A stretch of 64,000 nt of DNA from Nocardioides ochotonae. GTDB lineage: Bacteria > Actinomycetota > Actinomycetes > Propionibacteriales > Nocardioidaceae. Location: positions 3,707,001 to 3,771,000 of the forward strand of contig NZ_CP061769.1 in the NCBI RefSeq assembly GCF_011420305.2, written 5' to 3'. A model generated the notes under the pieces. That model searched no databases and was not told the origin of the DNA. It worked only from the letters and a program-made list of their open reading frames with translations. The translations under genes and the position numbers were made by a program. Shown in pieces: positions 17,927 through 26,637 of the stretch (positions are counted from its first letter, which is position 1; the number at the start of each line of letters is the position of its first letter).

Positions 17927-18045
17927 GGAGCGACCGTAACCACTGGAGGTGACGGATCGGGGTGACCTCGTGAACGAGAGATGAACGTTGCGAAGCCGGA
18001 GCGGTCCGCGCGACCGAAACCGCGGGACCGCCGTACGCTGAGGTC

Positions 18046-19194
18046 GTGGACCCAACGACCCAGGCGTTTCTTGCCGCCGTCATGGGGGCCATCGTCGCCG
18101 GCGGCGCCGTGCTCGCCTGGCACGTCAGCGACCGCCAGCAGCGCCGGGTCACCCCGGCCGAGGAGCCGCTGGTCCCGCCCGGCGTCGCCACCGTGCTCTC
18201 GGTGCTGCGCAGCAGCGCGGTCGTCGTGGACGAGGCCGACGTGGTGCTCAAGGCCTCCGCCCCGGCGTACGCGCTGGGCCTGGTGCGCGGGCACCGGCTG
18301 GCCTCCGACGAGCTCGCCGACGTGGTGCGCCAGGTCCGCCGCGACGGCCAGATCCGCGACACCGAGCTGGTCATCGAGCGCCGCGGCGCCCCCGCCCGGC
18401 ACGTCACCGCCCGCGTCGCCCCGCTCAGCCCCCGCCTGATGCTGGCGCTCGTCGAGGACCGCACCCGCGAGCGCCGGGTCGAGGCGGTACGCCGCGACTT
18501 CGTCGCCAACGTCAGCCACGAGCTGAAGACCCCCGTCGGGGCCATCCGGCTGCTCTCCGAGGCCGTCACCCACGCCTCCGACGACCCCGAGGCCGTGGTC
18601 CGCTTCGCCTCCCGGATGCTCACCGAGAGCGACCGGCTGACCGCGCTGGTGCAGCAGATCATCGAGCTCTCGCGCCTCCAGGCCGACGACCCGCTCGAGG
18701 CGCCCTCGGTGGTCGACCTCGACGACGTCGTCGCCGCCGCGGTCGACACCAGCAAGATCGACGCGGAGTCCCGCGGCATCCGGGTGCACACCCGCGGTAC
18801 GCCGGGGCTCCAGGTCTTCGGCAGCCAGGAGCAGGTGACCGCCGCGGTCACCAACCTGGTCGCCAACGCCATCGCCTACTCCGAGCCCGACTCCTCGGTG
18901 GTCGTCGGGCGCAAGGCCACCGAGGACGGCACCGTCGAGGTCTCGGTGGTCGACCAGGGCATCGGCATCCCCTCGCACGAGATCGACCGGATCTTCGAGC
19001 GCTTCTACCGCGTCGATCCGGCCCGCCACCGCTCCACCGGCGGCACCGGGCTCGGCCTGTCGATCGTCAAGCACGTTGCCGCCACACACGGAGGGGAGGT
19101 CCGGGTGTGGTCCATCGAGGGCCAGGGCTCCACCTTCACCCTGACCCTTCCCCAGCACTTCGGTGCCGAGATGAAGCAGGAGGACCGCCCGTGA
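18046..19194 (+). CDS. senX3: Phosphate-sensing histidine kinase SenX3
   Basis: A 382-residue membrane kinase. One N-terminal transmembrane helix (about 8-25) is followed by a PAS-like region (about 45-135), a HisKA dimerisation domain with phospho-accepting His158 in DFVANVSHELKTP, and an HATPase_c domain. N-box: LVANAIAYSEPDSS; G boxes: VVDQGIGIPS and GGTGLGLSIVKHVAATHGG. This is the layout of mycobacterial SenX3. The GTG start is at 18046. The stop overlaps the regX3 start (GTGA). Together with divergent phoU it forms a phosphate-response module. Confidence 0.93.
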   Translation: MDPTTQAFLAAVMGAIVAGGAVLAWHVSDRQQRRVTPAEEPLVPPGVATVLSVLRSSAVVVDEADVVLKASAPAYALGLVRGHRLASDELADVVRQVRRDGQIRDTELVIERRGAPARHVTARVAPLSPRLMLALVEDRTRERRVEAVRRDFVANVSHELKTPVGAIRLLSEAVTHASDDPEAVVRFASRMLTESDRLTALVQQIIELSRLQADDPLEAPSVVDLDDVVAAAVDTSKIDAESRGIRVHTRGTPGLQVFGSQEQVTAAVTNLVANAIAYSEPDSSVVVGRKATEDGTVEVSVVDQGIGIPSHEIDRIFERFYRVDPARHRSTGGTGLGLSIVKHVAATHGGEVRVWSIEGQGSTFTLTLPQHFGAEMKQEDRP

Positions 19195-19868
19195 GCCGGG
19201 TACTCGTCGTCGAGGACGAAGAGAGCTACAGCGAGGCACTCGCCTACATGCTGCGCAAGGAGGGCTTCGAGGTCGCGGTCGCGGCCGACGGGAACGCCGC
19301 CCTCGCCGAGTTCGACCGCAACGGCGCGGACATCGTGCTGCTCGACCTGATGCTGCCGGGGCTGCCGGGCACGGAGGTGTGCCGCCAGATCCGGGCCACC
19401 TCCAACGTCCCGGTGATCATGGTCAGCGCCAAGGACGACGAGGTCGACAAGGTCGTCGGGCTGGAGCTGGGCGCCGACGACTACGTCACCAAGCCCTACT
19501 CCCCCCGCGAGCTGGTCGCCCGCATCCGCGCGGTCCTGCGCCGCGGCCACGAGCCCGAGAGCGCGCCCGCGGCGCTCGAGGCCGGCCCGGTGCGCATGGA
19601 CGTCGAGCGGCACATCGTCACCGTCGACGGCGTGGAGCAGCGCCTGCCGCTCAAGGAGTTCGAGCTGCTGGAGATGTTCCTGCGCAACCCCGGTCGGGTG
19701 CTCACCCGCGGGCAGCTGATCGACCGCGTGTGGGGCTCGGACTACGTGGGCGACACCAAGACCCTCGACGTCCACGTCAAGCGGCTGCGCAGCAAGCTCG
19801 AGCCCGACCCGAGCGACCCGCGCTACCTGGTCACCGTCCGCGGGCTGGGCTACAAGCTCGACCTCTGA
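19191..19868 (+). CDS. regX3: Phosphate response regulator RegX3 (OmpR/PhoB family)
   Basis: A 225-residue response regulator. The receiver domain (1-120) has VVEDEES acidic residues, phospho-acceptor Asp52 in LLDLMLPG, the conserved Ser/Thr and Lys of VSAKDD and DDYVTKPYSPRELVARI. A C-terminal winged-helix DNA-binding domain (about 135-225) includes LPLKEFELLEMFLRNPGRV, RVWGSDY and RSKLEPDPSDPRYLVTVRGLGYKLD. It activates phosphate-starvation genes after phosphorylation by SenX3. The GTG start overlaps the senX3 stop by four bases. Confidence 0.94.
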   Translation: MSRVLVVEDEESYSEALAYMLRKEGFEVAVAADGNAALAEFDRNGADIVLLDLMLPGLPGTEVCRQIRATSNVPVIMVSAKDDEVDKVVGLELGADDYVTKPYSPRELVARIRAVLRRGHEPESAPAALEAGPVRMDVERHIVTVDGVEQRLPLKEFELLEMFLRNPGRVLTRGQLIDRVWGSDYVGDTKTLDVHVKRLRSKLEPDPSDPRYLVTVRGLGYKLDL

Positions 19869-19876
19869 CCCACTCG

Positions 19877-19916
19877 CCGAGTCGGGGCTTGTGGTTGCCC
19901 GAGTCGGGGCTTGTGG
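19877..19916 (-). repeat. Two 18-bp 'B' elements, 22-bp pitch
   Basis: CCGAGTCGGGGCTTGTGG occurs twice, identically, at 19877-19894 and 19899-19916. Its complement (CCACAAGCCCCGACTCGG) matches elements at 20988, 39140, 40645, 48795 and 52489 in this window. It lies just after regX3 and upstream of the EamA gene. Confidence 0.8.
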
Positions 19917-20004
19917 CGCCGTACGGCGGGGCGTGGCGGGATCTCGCGGTGCGCTGTCCGGAATCCGCGAGACCCGGGGTATCCGGAGTTCCTAGGATCG
20001 GTCG

Positions 20005-20979
20005 GTGCGCACTCCCCTCGACCGCTCCGCCGGCTCCGGCTCCGGCTCCCGCGACGCCGGCACTCCTGCGGACCCCGCCACCTCGACGGCGGGCTGGCTG
20101 CCGCTGGCCGCGGTGGCGGTCACGCTGCTGTGCTGGGCCTCGGCGTTCGTGGCGATCCGCCACCTCGCCGACGACTTCTCCCCCGGCGCGCTGTCGCTGG
20201 GCCGCCTGCTCGTGGGGGCACTGGTCCTCGCCGCGGTCGCCCTGCCGAAGGGGCTGCCCCGACCCACGCGGCGTGAGTGGGTCTCGATCGTGGCCATCGG
20301 CGTGCTGTGGTTCGGCGTCTACAACGTGGCGCTCAACGAGGGCGAGCAGCGCGTCGACGCCGGCACGGCCGCCATGCTGATCCAGGTCGCGCCGGTGCTG
20401 ATCGCGCTGCTGGCCGCGATGTTCCTCGGCGAGCGGTTCACGGCCTACCTCGGGGTCGGCCTCGCGCTCGCCTTCGCCGGCGTCGCGCTGATCAGCATGT
20501 CCACCTCCGAGGGCAACGAGCGCGACCTGGTCGGCGTACTGCTGTGCCTGCTCGCGGCGGGGGTCTACGCCATCAGCCTGGTGCTCCAGAAGCCGCTGGT
20601 CGCGCGCCTCTCCGGCCTGCACGTCACCTGGCTGGCCTGCACCGTCGGCGCGGTCTCCTGCCTGCCGTTCGCCGGCCAGCTCGCCGGGGAGGTGGCCGAC
20701 GCGCCGCTGAGCTCGGTGCTGTGGGTGGTCTACCTCGGCGTCTTCCCCACCGCGATCGCGTTCAGCACCTACGCCTACGCGCTGTCGCACATGAGCGCCA
20801 GCAACCTGGGCGTCACGACCTACCTGGTGCCGCCGCTGACGATCGTGATGGGCGTGCTCTTCCTCTCCGAGGCGCCGCCCACGATGGCGTACGCCGGGGG
20901 CGCGCTCGCCCTGGTCGGGGTGGCGGTGTCCCGGCGCAAGCCCCGCACCGTCGCCGCCGCGCCGGCCAGGACTCCCTGA
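20005..20979 (+). CDS. EamA/DMT-family metabolite exporter
   Basis: A 324-residue inner-membrane protein with ten predicted helices arranged as two EamA repeats. The first runs from WLPLAAVAVTLLCWASAFVAIRHLADDF to about residue 165; the second begins near GVLLCLLAAGVYAISLVLQKPL and ends ALVGVAVSRRK. The drug/metabolite transporter superfamily exports amino acids, nucleosides or similar small molecules; the substrate is unknown. The N-terminal 30 residues are Ser/Gly/Ala-rich and probably cytoplasmic. Start GTG 20005. The gene is bracketed by 'B' repeat elements in opposite orientation. Confidence 0.88.
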   Translation: MRTPLDRSAGSGSGSRDAGTPADPATSTAGWLPLAAVAVTLLCWASAFVAIRHLADDFSPGALSLGRLLVGALVLAAVALPKGLPRPTRREWVSIVAIGVLWFGVYNVALNEGEQRVDAGTAAMLIQVAPVLIALLAAMFLGERFTAYLGVGLALAFAGVALISMSTSEGNERDLVGVLLCLLAAGVYAISLVLQKPLVARLSGLHVTWLACTVGAVSCLPFAGQLAGEVADAPLSSVLWVVYLGVFPTAIAFSTYAYALSHMSASNLGVTTYLVPPLTIVMGVLFLSEAPPTMAYAGGALALVGVAVSRRKPRTVAAAPARTP

Positions 20980-20987
20980 GCCGCCCA

Positions 20988-21005
20988 CCATGAGGGCCGA
21001 CTCGG
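20988..21005 (+). repeat. 18-bp 'B' element
   Basis: CCATGAGGGCCGACTCGG lies in the 37-bp gap between the convergent EamA and YbjN-like genes. It is in opposite orientation to the pair at 19877. Confidence 0.65.
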
Positions 21006-21016
21006 CGAGGGGTGGG

Positions 21017-21526
21017 TCAGTCCTCGGGGGCGGGGTCGAGCCAGCCGCGGAAGGCCTCGAGGTTGTGGGTGGGCTCGCCGCGCAGCTTGCGCCACTCCCA
21101 CTCCTTGCGGATCGAGGAGGCGAAGCCGAGCTCGAGGATGGTGTTGAAGGAGTCGTCGGCGGCGCTCAGCACCGCGCCCAGCAGCCGGTCGAGCTCCTCG
21201 GGGGTCGCCGCCGCGAGCGGCAGGCGCGCGTCGAGGTAGATGTCGCCGTGCGTGTCGACGGCGAACGCCACGGCGTACAGGCGCAGGTTGCGCTCGAGCA
21301 GCCAGCGATAGACACGCTCGTGGTTCTCGTCGGGGCGCCGGCACACGAACGCGTGCAGGCCCAGCGCGTGCTCGCCCACGTCGAGGCGCACGGCGGTCTG
21401 GAGCTTCTTCTCACCGGGCAGCGCGAAGGAGAAGAACCCGGGCCGGTCCTCGTCGTACTCCAGGCCGGAGGCGGCGAGGTGCTCACGGACGACGGCGGCC
21501 GCCTCCGCGCTCTGCTGGCCGCTCAC
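21017..21526 (-). CDS. YbjN-domain protein coupled to mshA
   Basis: A 169-residue cytoplasmic protein of the YbjN / type III secretion chaperone-like fold: [74 protein letters not shown], ending [14 protein letters not shown]. These proteins are structurally chaperone-like; the biochemical role is not established. The GTG start at 21526 overlaps the mshA stop (GTGA), and the YbjN-mshA pair is widely conserved in actinobacteria, suggesting a link to mycothiol metabolism or simply operon conservation. Confidence 0.88.
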   Translation of the reverse strand: MSGQQSAEAAAVVREHLAASGLEYDEDRPGFFSFALPGEKKLQTAVRLDVGEHALGLHAFVCRRPDENHERVYRWLLERNLRLYAVAFAVDTHGDIYLDARLPLAAATPEELDRLLGAVLSAADDSFNTILELGFASSIRKEWEWRKLRGEPTHNLEAFRGWLDPAPED

Positions 21527-22791
21527 AGGGCCGGCTCCCGCATCAGCGCGCCCGCGCGGCGGTAGACGTCCAGGGTGCGGCTCGCGGTGGCCTCCCAGGA
21601 GAACTCCCGGGCCTGCTCCAGCGCGCCGGCCTCCAGTCGGACCCGCAGGTCCTCGTCGAGCACCCGGAAGAGCGCGTCCGCCCAGCGATCGGGGGCGTGG
21701 CCGTCGACCAGCAGCCCGCTGTGCCGGTCGCGCACCACGGTGGTGAGCCCGCCGACCGCCGCGGCGACCACCGGCGTGCCGGTGGCCTGCGCCTCGGCGG
21801 CGACCAGCCCGAAGGACTCGTTGTAGGACGGCACCGCGACCGCGGTGGCGGCGGCGTACCAGCGCGCCAGCTCGGGCTGGGTGACCGGCGGGACGAAGCG
21901 GACCACGTCGGCGATGCCGAGCTCGCGCGCGAGCGCGGCCAGCGACTCCGGGCGCTCCAGGCCGGTGCCGGAGGGGCCTCCGACGATCGGGACGACCAGT
22001 CGCGCCCGCAGGCCGGGCGAACGCTCGAGCATGACCGCCACGGCACGCAGGAGCACGTCGGGTGCCTTGAGCGGCTGGATGCGGCCGGCGAACAGCAGCA
22101 CGTGGGCGTCCTCGGGCAGCCCGAGCTCCCGGCGGGTGGCGAGCCGGTCCATCGGGCGGAAGACGCCGAGGTCGACGCCGGGGTGCACCACCTCGACGCG
22201 ACCGGCGTCGGCGTCGTAGAGGTTGATCAGCTGCTTGGCCTCGAGGTCGGTGTTGGCGATGAGCATGTCGGCCGCGGCGACCACCTGCTCCTCGCCGATG
22301 ATCCGGGCCGTCGGCTCGGGGGTGTCCCCGGCCGCGAGCGCGCCGTTCTTGACCTTGGCCATCGTGTGCATCGAGTGCACCAGCGGCACCCCCCAGCGGT
22401 CGCGGGCCAGCGCCCCGACCTGGCCGGAGAGCCAGTAGTGGGAGTGGACCGCGTCGTAGTGCCCGACCGGCTGCACGGCCTCGGCGCGCATCACCTCGCG
22501 CGCGAACACGCACAGCTGCGCCGGCAGCTCGGCCTTGGTGAGTCCCTCGAACGGGCCGGCCGGCACGTGGTGCACGCAGATGCCGTCGCCGGCGGAGACC
22601 TGCGGCGGAAGCGCCGAGCTCGTCGCGCGGGTGAAGATGTCGATCTCGACGCCCTGGCGGGCGAGGCGCCGGGCGAGCTCGATGACGTAGACGTTCATGC
22701 CGCCGGCGTCCCCGGTGCCGGGCTGGTCGAGGGGCGAGGTGTGCAGGCTGATCATCGCCACGCGCCTGACGTCGTCGCGAATGTCCTCCAC
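21523..22791 (-). CDS. mshA: D-inositol-3-phosphate glycosyltransferase MshA
   Basis: A 422-residue GT4 glycosyltransferase that transfers GlcNAc from UDP-GlcNAc to 1D-myo-inositol 3-phosphate, the first committed step of mycothiol synthesis. Diagnostic segments: [24 protein letters not shown] at the N-terminus (split here as [13 protein letters not shown], then [11 protein letters not shown]), [37 protein letters not shown] and [21 protein letters not shown]. The GTG at 22791 is chosen because GAAGGA sits five bases upstream; ATG starts at 22821 and 22833 are alternatives. Mycothiol is the actinobacterial thiol buffer, so this gene supports the taxonomic call. Confidence 0.95.
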   Translation of the reverse strand: MEDIRDDVRRVAMISLHTSPLDQPGTGDAGGMNVYVIELARRLARQGVEIDIFTRATSSALPPQVSAGDGICVHHVPAGPFEGLTKAELPAQLCVFAREVMRAEAVQPVGHYDAVHSHYWLSGQVGALARDRWGVPLVHSMHTMAKVKNGALAAGDTPEPTARIIGEEQVVAAADMLIANTDLEAKQLINLYDADAGRVEVVHPGVDLGVFRPMDRLATRRELGLPEDAHVLLFAGRIQPLKAPDVLLRAVAVMLERSPGLRARLVVPIVGGPSGTGLERPESLAALARELGIADVVRFVPPVTQPELARWYAAATAVAVPSYNESFGLVAAEAQATGTPVVAAAVGGLTTVVRDRHSGLLVDGHAPDRWADALFRVLDEDLRVRLEAGALEQAREFSWEATASRTLDVYRRAGALMREPAL

Positions 22792-22963
22792 GCCTGTCCT
22801 TCCTCGGGTCCAGCGGTCCATCGGGGCGAACACCCGGGAACGCCCGCAGATTCCCGATGTCCATGATCTCGGAGGCCATGTCTCTCCGCGGCACCGGCAT
22901 CACTCCGCGAGATGCCCGGCGATCCCCGAGGCGAAGTCGACAGATCCAGTGCACAATGGCCCG

Positions 22964-23725
22964 ATGAGCACCCCTGAGACCGCCGCCCCCCGCACCGCCG
23001 TCGTCACCGGCGCCAGCAGCGGCATCGGCGCCGCGACCGCGCGCACGCTGGCCGCCGCCGGCTACCACGTCTTCTGCGCGGCCCGCCGCGTCGAGCGGAT
23101 CGAGGAGCTGGCCGCCGAGATCGGCGGCACCGCGGTGGTCTGCGACGTCACCGACGCCGCGTCCGTCGCCGCGCTGGCCGAGCGGGTCGGCCCCCGCCTG
23201 GACGCGCTGGTCAACAACGCCGGTGGCGCCTTCGGCATGCGCCCGGTCGCGGAGGCCGACACCGAGGAGTGGCGCCGGATGTACGACATCAACGTGATCG
23301 GCCTGATGCAGGTCACCCGCGCCCTGCTGCCCGCGCTCATCGCCAGCGGCGCCGGCGCCATCCTCAACGTCGGCTCGACGGCTGGCCGGACCGCCTACGA
23401 GGGCGGCGCGGGCTACACCGCCGCCAAGCACGGCACCAAGGTCGTGACCGAGACCCTGCGCCTGGAGCTGTTCGACCAGCCGGTGCGGGTCATGGAGATC
23501 GCTCCCGGCATGGTCCGCACCGAGGAGTTCTCACTGGTGCGCTTCGACGGCGACCAGGACCGGGCCGACGCGGTCTACGCCGGCGTGCCGGAGCCGCTGG
23601 TCGCCGAGGACGTCGCGGACGCGATCGGGTGGATGCTCACCCGGCCGGCGCACGTCAACGTGGACGAGCTGGTGATCCGCCCCCGCGCCCAGGCCGCACA
23701 GCACAAGGTCCACCGGGTCGGCTGA
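22964..23725 (+). CDS. Short-chain dehydrogenase/reductase (SDR)
   Basis: A 253-residue classical SDR with TGASSGIGAATA (cofactor-binding TGxxxGxG), NNAGGAFGM, NVGSTAG (catalytic Ser) and the YTAAK active-site motif. ARRVERIEEL after beta-2 with the preceding AAR suggests NADP preference. It resembles the YdfG/serine dehydrogenase-like branch (MVRTEEFSLVRFDGDQDRAD). Substrate unknown. Start ATG 22964. The final 71 bases overlap the 3' end of the convergent PAP2 gene, so both reading frames are used there on opposite strands. Confidence 0.88.
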   Translation: MSTPETAAPRTAVVTGASSGIGAATARTLAAAGYHVFCAARRVERIEELAAEIGGTAVVCDVTDAASVAALAERVGPRLDALVNNAGGAFGMRPVAEADTEEWRRMYDINVIGLMQVTRALLPALIASGAGAILNVGSTAGRTAYEGGAGYTAAKHGTKVVTETLRLELFDQPVRVMEIAPGMVRTEEFSLVRFDGDQDRADAVYAGVPEPLVAEDVADAIGWMLTRPAHVNVDELVIRPRAQAAQHKVHRVG

Positions 23726-24425
23726 GCGCGAGCGCGACCACGACGATCAGCGCACCGGCGGCGGCGTCGAGGATGTAGTGGTTCGCGGTCACCACGACCG
23801 TCACGGTGGTCAGCAGCGGGTGCAGCATCCACAGCACGCGCCACCGGCTGGTGGTGAGCGTCATCAGCACCATGGCGAGCAGCAGCGCCCAGCCGACGTG
23901 CAGGCTCGGCATCGCGGCGTACTCGTTGGCCATGGCGGCGAACGGCCCGCCACCGTAGACGCTGGTGCCGGCCCTCTGGCCGGTGTCGACCATCCCGGAG
24001 GCCTCGAGCAGCCGCGGCGGGGTCACCGGCCACACGATGTGGATCACCATCGCGGCCGCGGTGGCCAGCACCAGCGCCCGCTTGGCCCAGTAGTAGACGT
24101 CGCGGCGCCGAAGGTAGAGGTAGACCAGTACGGCGATCGTGACCGGGAAGTGCACGAGGTAGTAGCGATCGGCGAGCCCGACGAGGTGGTGCACGCCGAG
24201 CGCCGACGCCTGGAGGGACGCCTCGTCGGGCAGCTGCAGCAGCCTCTGGAAGCGCACGATGGCGATCGCGTTGTCGTCGGCGGAGGCCACGCGACCGGTG
24301 GCGATGATGCGCCCGAGGTTGTAGACGCCGAAGAGCACCAAAACAGAGACGACTTCAAGCGCTGCCGGTCGCAGCACTCGTAGCGCGACGGCAGACCGAG
24401 GGTTGCGGATGTCGGTACTCACCAC
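23655..24425 (-). CDS. PAP2-superfamily membrane phosphatase / inositol phosphotransferase-like
   Basis: A 256-residue polytopic membrane protein of about six helices. The phosphatase motif region is PSLHVGWALL (C2) and ANHYILDAAAG (C3, His-Asp); the WPVTPPRLL segment is typical of the Aur1/Ipt1-type PAP2 subfamily found in actinobacteria. A role in dephosphorylating or transferring phospho-head groups on membrane lipids is likely. The C-terminal about 25 residues (Arg/Gly/Pro-rich) are encoded antisense to the 3' end of the SDR gene and may be dispensable. Start ATG 24425. Confidence 0.85.
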   Translation of the reverse strand: MVSTDIRNPRSAVALRVLRPAALEVVSVLVLFGVYNLGRIIATGRVASADDNAIAIVRFQRLLQLPDEASLQASALGVHHLVGLADRYYLVHFPVTIAVLVYLYLRRRDVYYWAKRALVLATAAAMVIHIVWPVTPPRLLEASGMVDTGQRAGTSVYGGGPFAAMANEYAAMPSLHVGWALLLAMVLMTLTTSRWRVLWMLHPLLTTVTVVVTANHYILDAAAGALIVVVALALSRPGGPCAVRPGRGGGSPARPR

Positions 24426-24544
24426 CTTCGATTGTGCCAGTCACCACCCCCCGAGGGTGAACTGGTTAGCGGTATCGGCACGTCTTTTTCGTTGTGCACA
24501 CCCGTTGCTCCGCGCTCACCGCGGGCGGGTGCCACACTTCTGCT

Positions 24545-25234
24545 GTGCAGACCATCGGGATGATCGGCGGCATGAGCTGGGAGAGCAGCGCCGTCTACTA
24601 CGAAGCTCTCAACCGCGGTGTCGAGGAACGGGTCGGCGGCCTCGCCTCGGCCCGGACGGTGCTCAGCTCGGTGGACTTCGCCGAGCTCACCGCCCTGCAG
24701 GAGGCCGAGCGCTGGGACGACGTCGCCGCCGTCCTGGTCGAGGCCGCGCGCGGCGTCGAGCGGGCCGGCGCGGACTTCCTCCTGATGTGCACCACCGCGT
24801 TCCACCGGGTCGCCGACCAGGTCGAGGCCGCGGTGGACATCCCGCTGCTCCACCTCGCCGACACGGTCGCCGCGGCCTGCACGGCGCAGGGGGTCACCTC
24901 GGTGGGCTTCGTGGGCACGTCGTTCGCCATGTCGCGCTCGTTCTTCACCGACCGGCTGGCCGCGCAGGGCCTCACGGTGCACGTGCCGGACGCGGCGCGG
25001 CACGCGGAGATCGATCGGATCATCTATGAGGAGCTCGTCCACGGGCGGGCGCTGGACTCCTCGCGCCGCACGCTCGTGCAGGTGATCGACGAGCTGTGGG
25101 ACGCCGGCGCGGGCGGAGTCATCCTCGGCTGCACCGAGCTCGAGCTCCTGGTCAAGCAGGCCGACGCGGACGTCCCGCTGTTCCCCAGCACCACGCTCCA
25201 CGTCGCCGCGGCGCTGGATCGCGCCCTGGCCTGA
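24545..25234 (+). CDS. Aspartate/glutamate racemase family protein
   Basis: A 229-residue member of the PLP-independent Asp/Glu racemase superfamily. It begins QTIGMIGGMSWESSAVYYEALNRGV and has the paired catalytic cysteines: Cys82 in LLMCTTAFHRVAD and Cys196 in ILGCTELELL. The first motif has TT where many racemases have TN, closest to the YgeA/RacX broad-specificity type. It interconverts amino-acid enantiomers, possibly for the cell wall or D-amino-acid catabolism. Start GTG 24545. It is a single gene followed by a hairpin. Confidence 0.88.
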   Translation: MQTIGMIGGMSWESSAVYYEALNRGVEERVGGLASARTVLSSVDFAELTALQEAERWDDVAAVLVEAARGVERAGADFLLMCTTAFHRVADQVEAAVDIPLLHLADTVAAACTAQGVTSVGFVGTSFAMSRSFFTDRLAAQGLTVHVPDAARHAEIDRIIYEELVHGRALDSSRRTLVQVIDELWDAGAGGVILGCTELELLVKQADADVPLFPSTTLHVAAALDRALA

Positions 25235-25258
25235 CCGGTCTGGTCCTGACCAGTCCGG
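25235..25258 (+). terminator. Hairpin immediately after the racemase gene
   Basis: CCGGTCTGGTC and GACCAGTCCGG pair in 10 of 11 positions around a two-base centre, starting directly after the stop codon. No T-tract follows. Intrinsic terminator or 3'-end stabiliser. Confidence 0.4.
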
Positions 25259-25321
25259 CCTGACCGACCCGGTCCCCCGCCACTCGGACGTCGGGACGCG
25301 GGTCGGCGACCGCAGGCGACC

Positions 25322-25393
25322 TCAGAGCAGCAGGACCAGCAGCACGATGACGACCAGGACCAGGGCGAGTACGGCGATGGTGCGAGTGTTCAC
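25322..25393 (-). CDS. 23-residue hydrophobic membrane peptide
   Basis: A tiny gene: GTG at 25393 preceded by GAAGGAG at about eight bases, encoding MNTRTIAVLAL followed by an almost uninterrupted Val/Leu/Ile run and TGA at 25322. The product is one transmembrane helix with a short Arg-containing N-terminus. The strong ribosome binding site and clean codon phase support translation. Similar tiny hydrophobic proteins are often annotated in actinobacteria, but I cannot name this one or its function. Confidence 0.6.
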   Translation of the reverse strand: MNTRTIAVLALVLVVIVLLVLLL

Positions 25394-25487
25394 GGTGGGG
25401 GCTCCTTCTCTGGGGCCTCGGTGAGGCCGACGACTCTCAATGCCCCACTCGCGCGGGGCCAAACGGCGTGCGGACGAGCGGCCTACC

Positions 25488-25709
25488 TCATCCTTGCGGG
25501 CGATAGTCGTCGGGCTCGTCCTCGATCATGTAGTCCGGGTTCTCGCGGAGCCGCTCGACGGTCCGCTCGACCCAGGCCTGGTCGTTGGTCTCGATGTCGC
25601 GGTCGGTGAGCTGCTCCTTGAGGTAGGCGACCAGGTCCTTCTCGCCGGTGTCCCTGGCCAGGGAGGTCGCGTCCACTGCCGCCTGCAGGTTGGAGTCGTA
25701 CGTCGCCAC
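25488..25709 (-). CDS. Small acidic conserved protein, unknown function
   Basis: A 73-residue soluble protein (MATYDSNLQAAVDATSLA... ENPDYMIEDEPDDYRPQG) that is helical and strongly acidic at the C-terminus. It has no cysteine or obvious catalytic motif. The GTG start at 25709 is preferred over the longer frame from 25772 because GAGAGG lies about nine bases upstream and the extra 21 residues are low-complexity. It stands between the enoyl-CoA hydratase gene and the 23-residue gene on the same strand. Function unknown. Confidence 0.65.
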   Translation of the reverse strand: MATYDSNLQAAVDATSLARDTGEKDLVAYLKEQLTDRDIETNDQAWVERTVERLRENPDYMIEDEPDDYRPQG

Positions 25710-25746
25710 GGGGTTGTGCCTCTCGGTCGGAAACGTTTCCGCGCCG

Positions 25747-26637
25747 TTACCCCGGGCCCGCGCCCTGGACACCTGCCTGGTCCACGGGCTGGTCCACGGG
25801 CTGGTCCACGGGCTGGTCCGCGGGCTGGTCCGCGGCGCGGTCGTCGCTGAACCGCGCCGCGCGCCCGGCCTTGCGGGCGCGGGTCGCCTCCTCGAAGTTG
25901 TCGGTGAGCAGCCGCAGGTAGAGCTGCCCGATCCCCTCGACCGGCATGTGGCTCTCCAGCGAGCCGGCCGCGATCCCGGCGTGCAGGGTCCTCTTGGTGA
26001 GCTCGATGCCGGGCTGGGAGAGCTCCGCGATCCGTACGCCGATCGCCACCGCCTCCGCCAGCACCGGGTCGGCGACCCGGGAGACCAGCCCGATCCGGGC
26101 CGCCTCGGCCGCGTCGACGTCGCGCCCGGTGAACATCAGGTCGGCGGCGTGGCTCGAGCCCACGGCCCGCGGCAGCAGGTAGCTCAGCCCGAGCTCGCTC
26201 GCGGTGAGGCCGTTGTTGATCCCCGCCGCGCGGAAGTACGCGCCGCTCCCGGCGATCCGCAGGTCGCAGGCCAGCGCCAGGCACAGCCCGCCGCCGACCG
26301 CGGCCCCGTTGACCGCGGCGATGACCGGCTGGTGCATCCGGCGCAGTGTGCCCACGACGTCCTCGAGCATCTCCAGCGAGCGCAGGGCGTACGCCGGGCG
26401 CGGCAGGCCGTCGGCGTACGGCGGGCGGCCCGCGGACTCCTGGTCCGCCCCGGAGCAGAAGGCGGTCCCGGCGCCGGTGAGCACCACCGCCCGGACCGTG
26501 TTGTCGCGGCCGAGCCCCACCAGCCGGTCGCGCACCGGGACCATCACGTCGAAGGCCATCGCGTTCATCCGCTCGGGGCGGTTCAGCGTCACCACCGCCA
26601 CGCCCGGCTCGGGGCGGTCCACCTCGACGAAGCTCAT
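25747..26637 (-). CDS. Enoyl-CoA hydratase/isomerase family protein with VDQP repeat tail
   Basis: A 296-residue crotonase-fold enzyme. The CoA-binding/oxyanion segments are FCSGADQESAGR and AVNGAAVGGGLCLALACDLRIAG. The second typical catalytic glutamate position reads NNGLTASELGLSYLLPR, close to the EchA family pattern. It would hydrate or isomerise an enoyl-CoA in beta-oxidation. The C-terminus ends in a Pro/Asp/Gln repeat (ADQP then VDQP units) encoded by 12-bp tandem copies and outside the fold. The ATG at 26637 overlaps the stop of the acyl-CoA ligase (ATGA). Confidence 0.88.
   Translation of the reverse strand: MSFVEVDRPEPGVAVVTLNRPERMNAMAFDVMVPVRDRLVGLGRDNTVRAVVLTGAGTAFCSGADQESAGRPPYADGLPRPAYALRSLEMLEDVVGTLRRMHQPVIAAVNGAAVGGGLCLALACDLRIAGSGAYFRAAGINNGLTASELGLSYLLPRAVGSSHAADLMFTGRDVDAAEAARIGLVSRVADPVLAEAVAIGVRIAELSQPGIELTKRTLHAGIAAGSLESHMPVEGIGQLYLRLLTDNFEEATRARKAGRAARFSDDRAADQPADQPVDQPVDQPVDQAGVQGAGPG
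25777..25836. repeat. Five 12-bp tandem repeats coding for [V/A]DQP
   Basis: CTGGTCCACGGG occurs three times and CTGGTCCGCGGG-type twice, head to tail and in frame. They give the tetrapeptide repeat near the C-terminus of the enoyl-CoA hydratase. A likely site of slippage and length variation between strains. Confidence 0.9.

Noticed and set aside
22821..22833. ATG starts at 22821 or 22833 for mshA
   Set aside because: They lack a ribosome binding site, while GTG 22791 has GAAGGA five bases upstream and begins next to the conserved MISLHTSP region.
24437..24465. Hairpin CCAGTCACC...GGTGAACTGG upstream of the PAP2 gene
   Set aside because: The arms pair only with a bulge, and it lies between divergent promoters; too weak to call as an operator or terminator.
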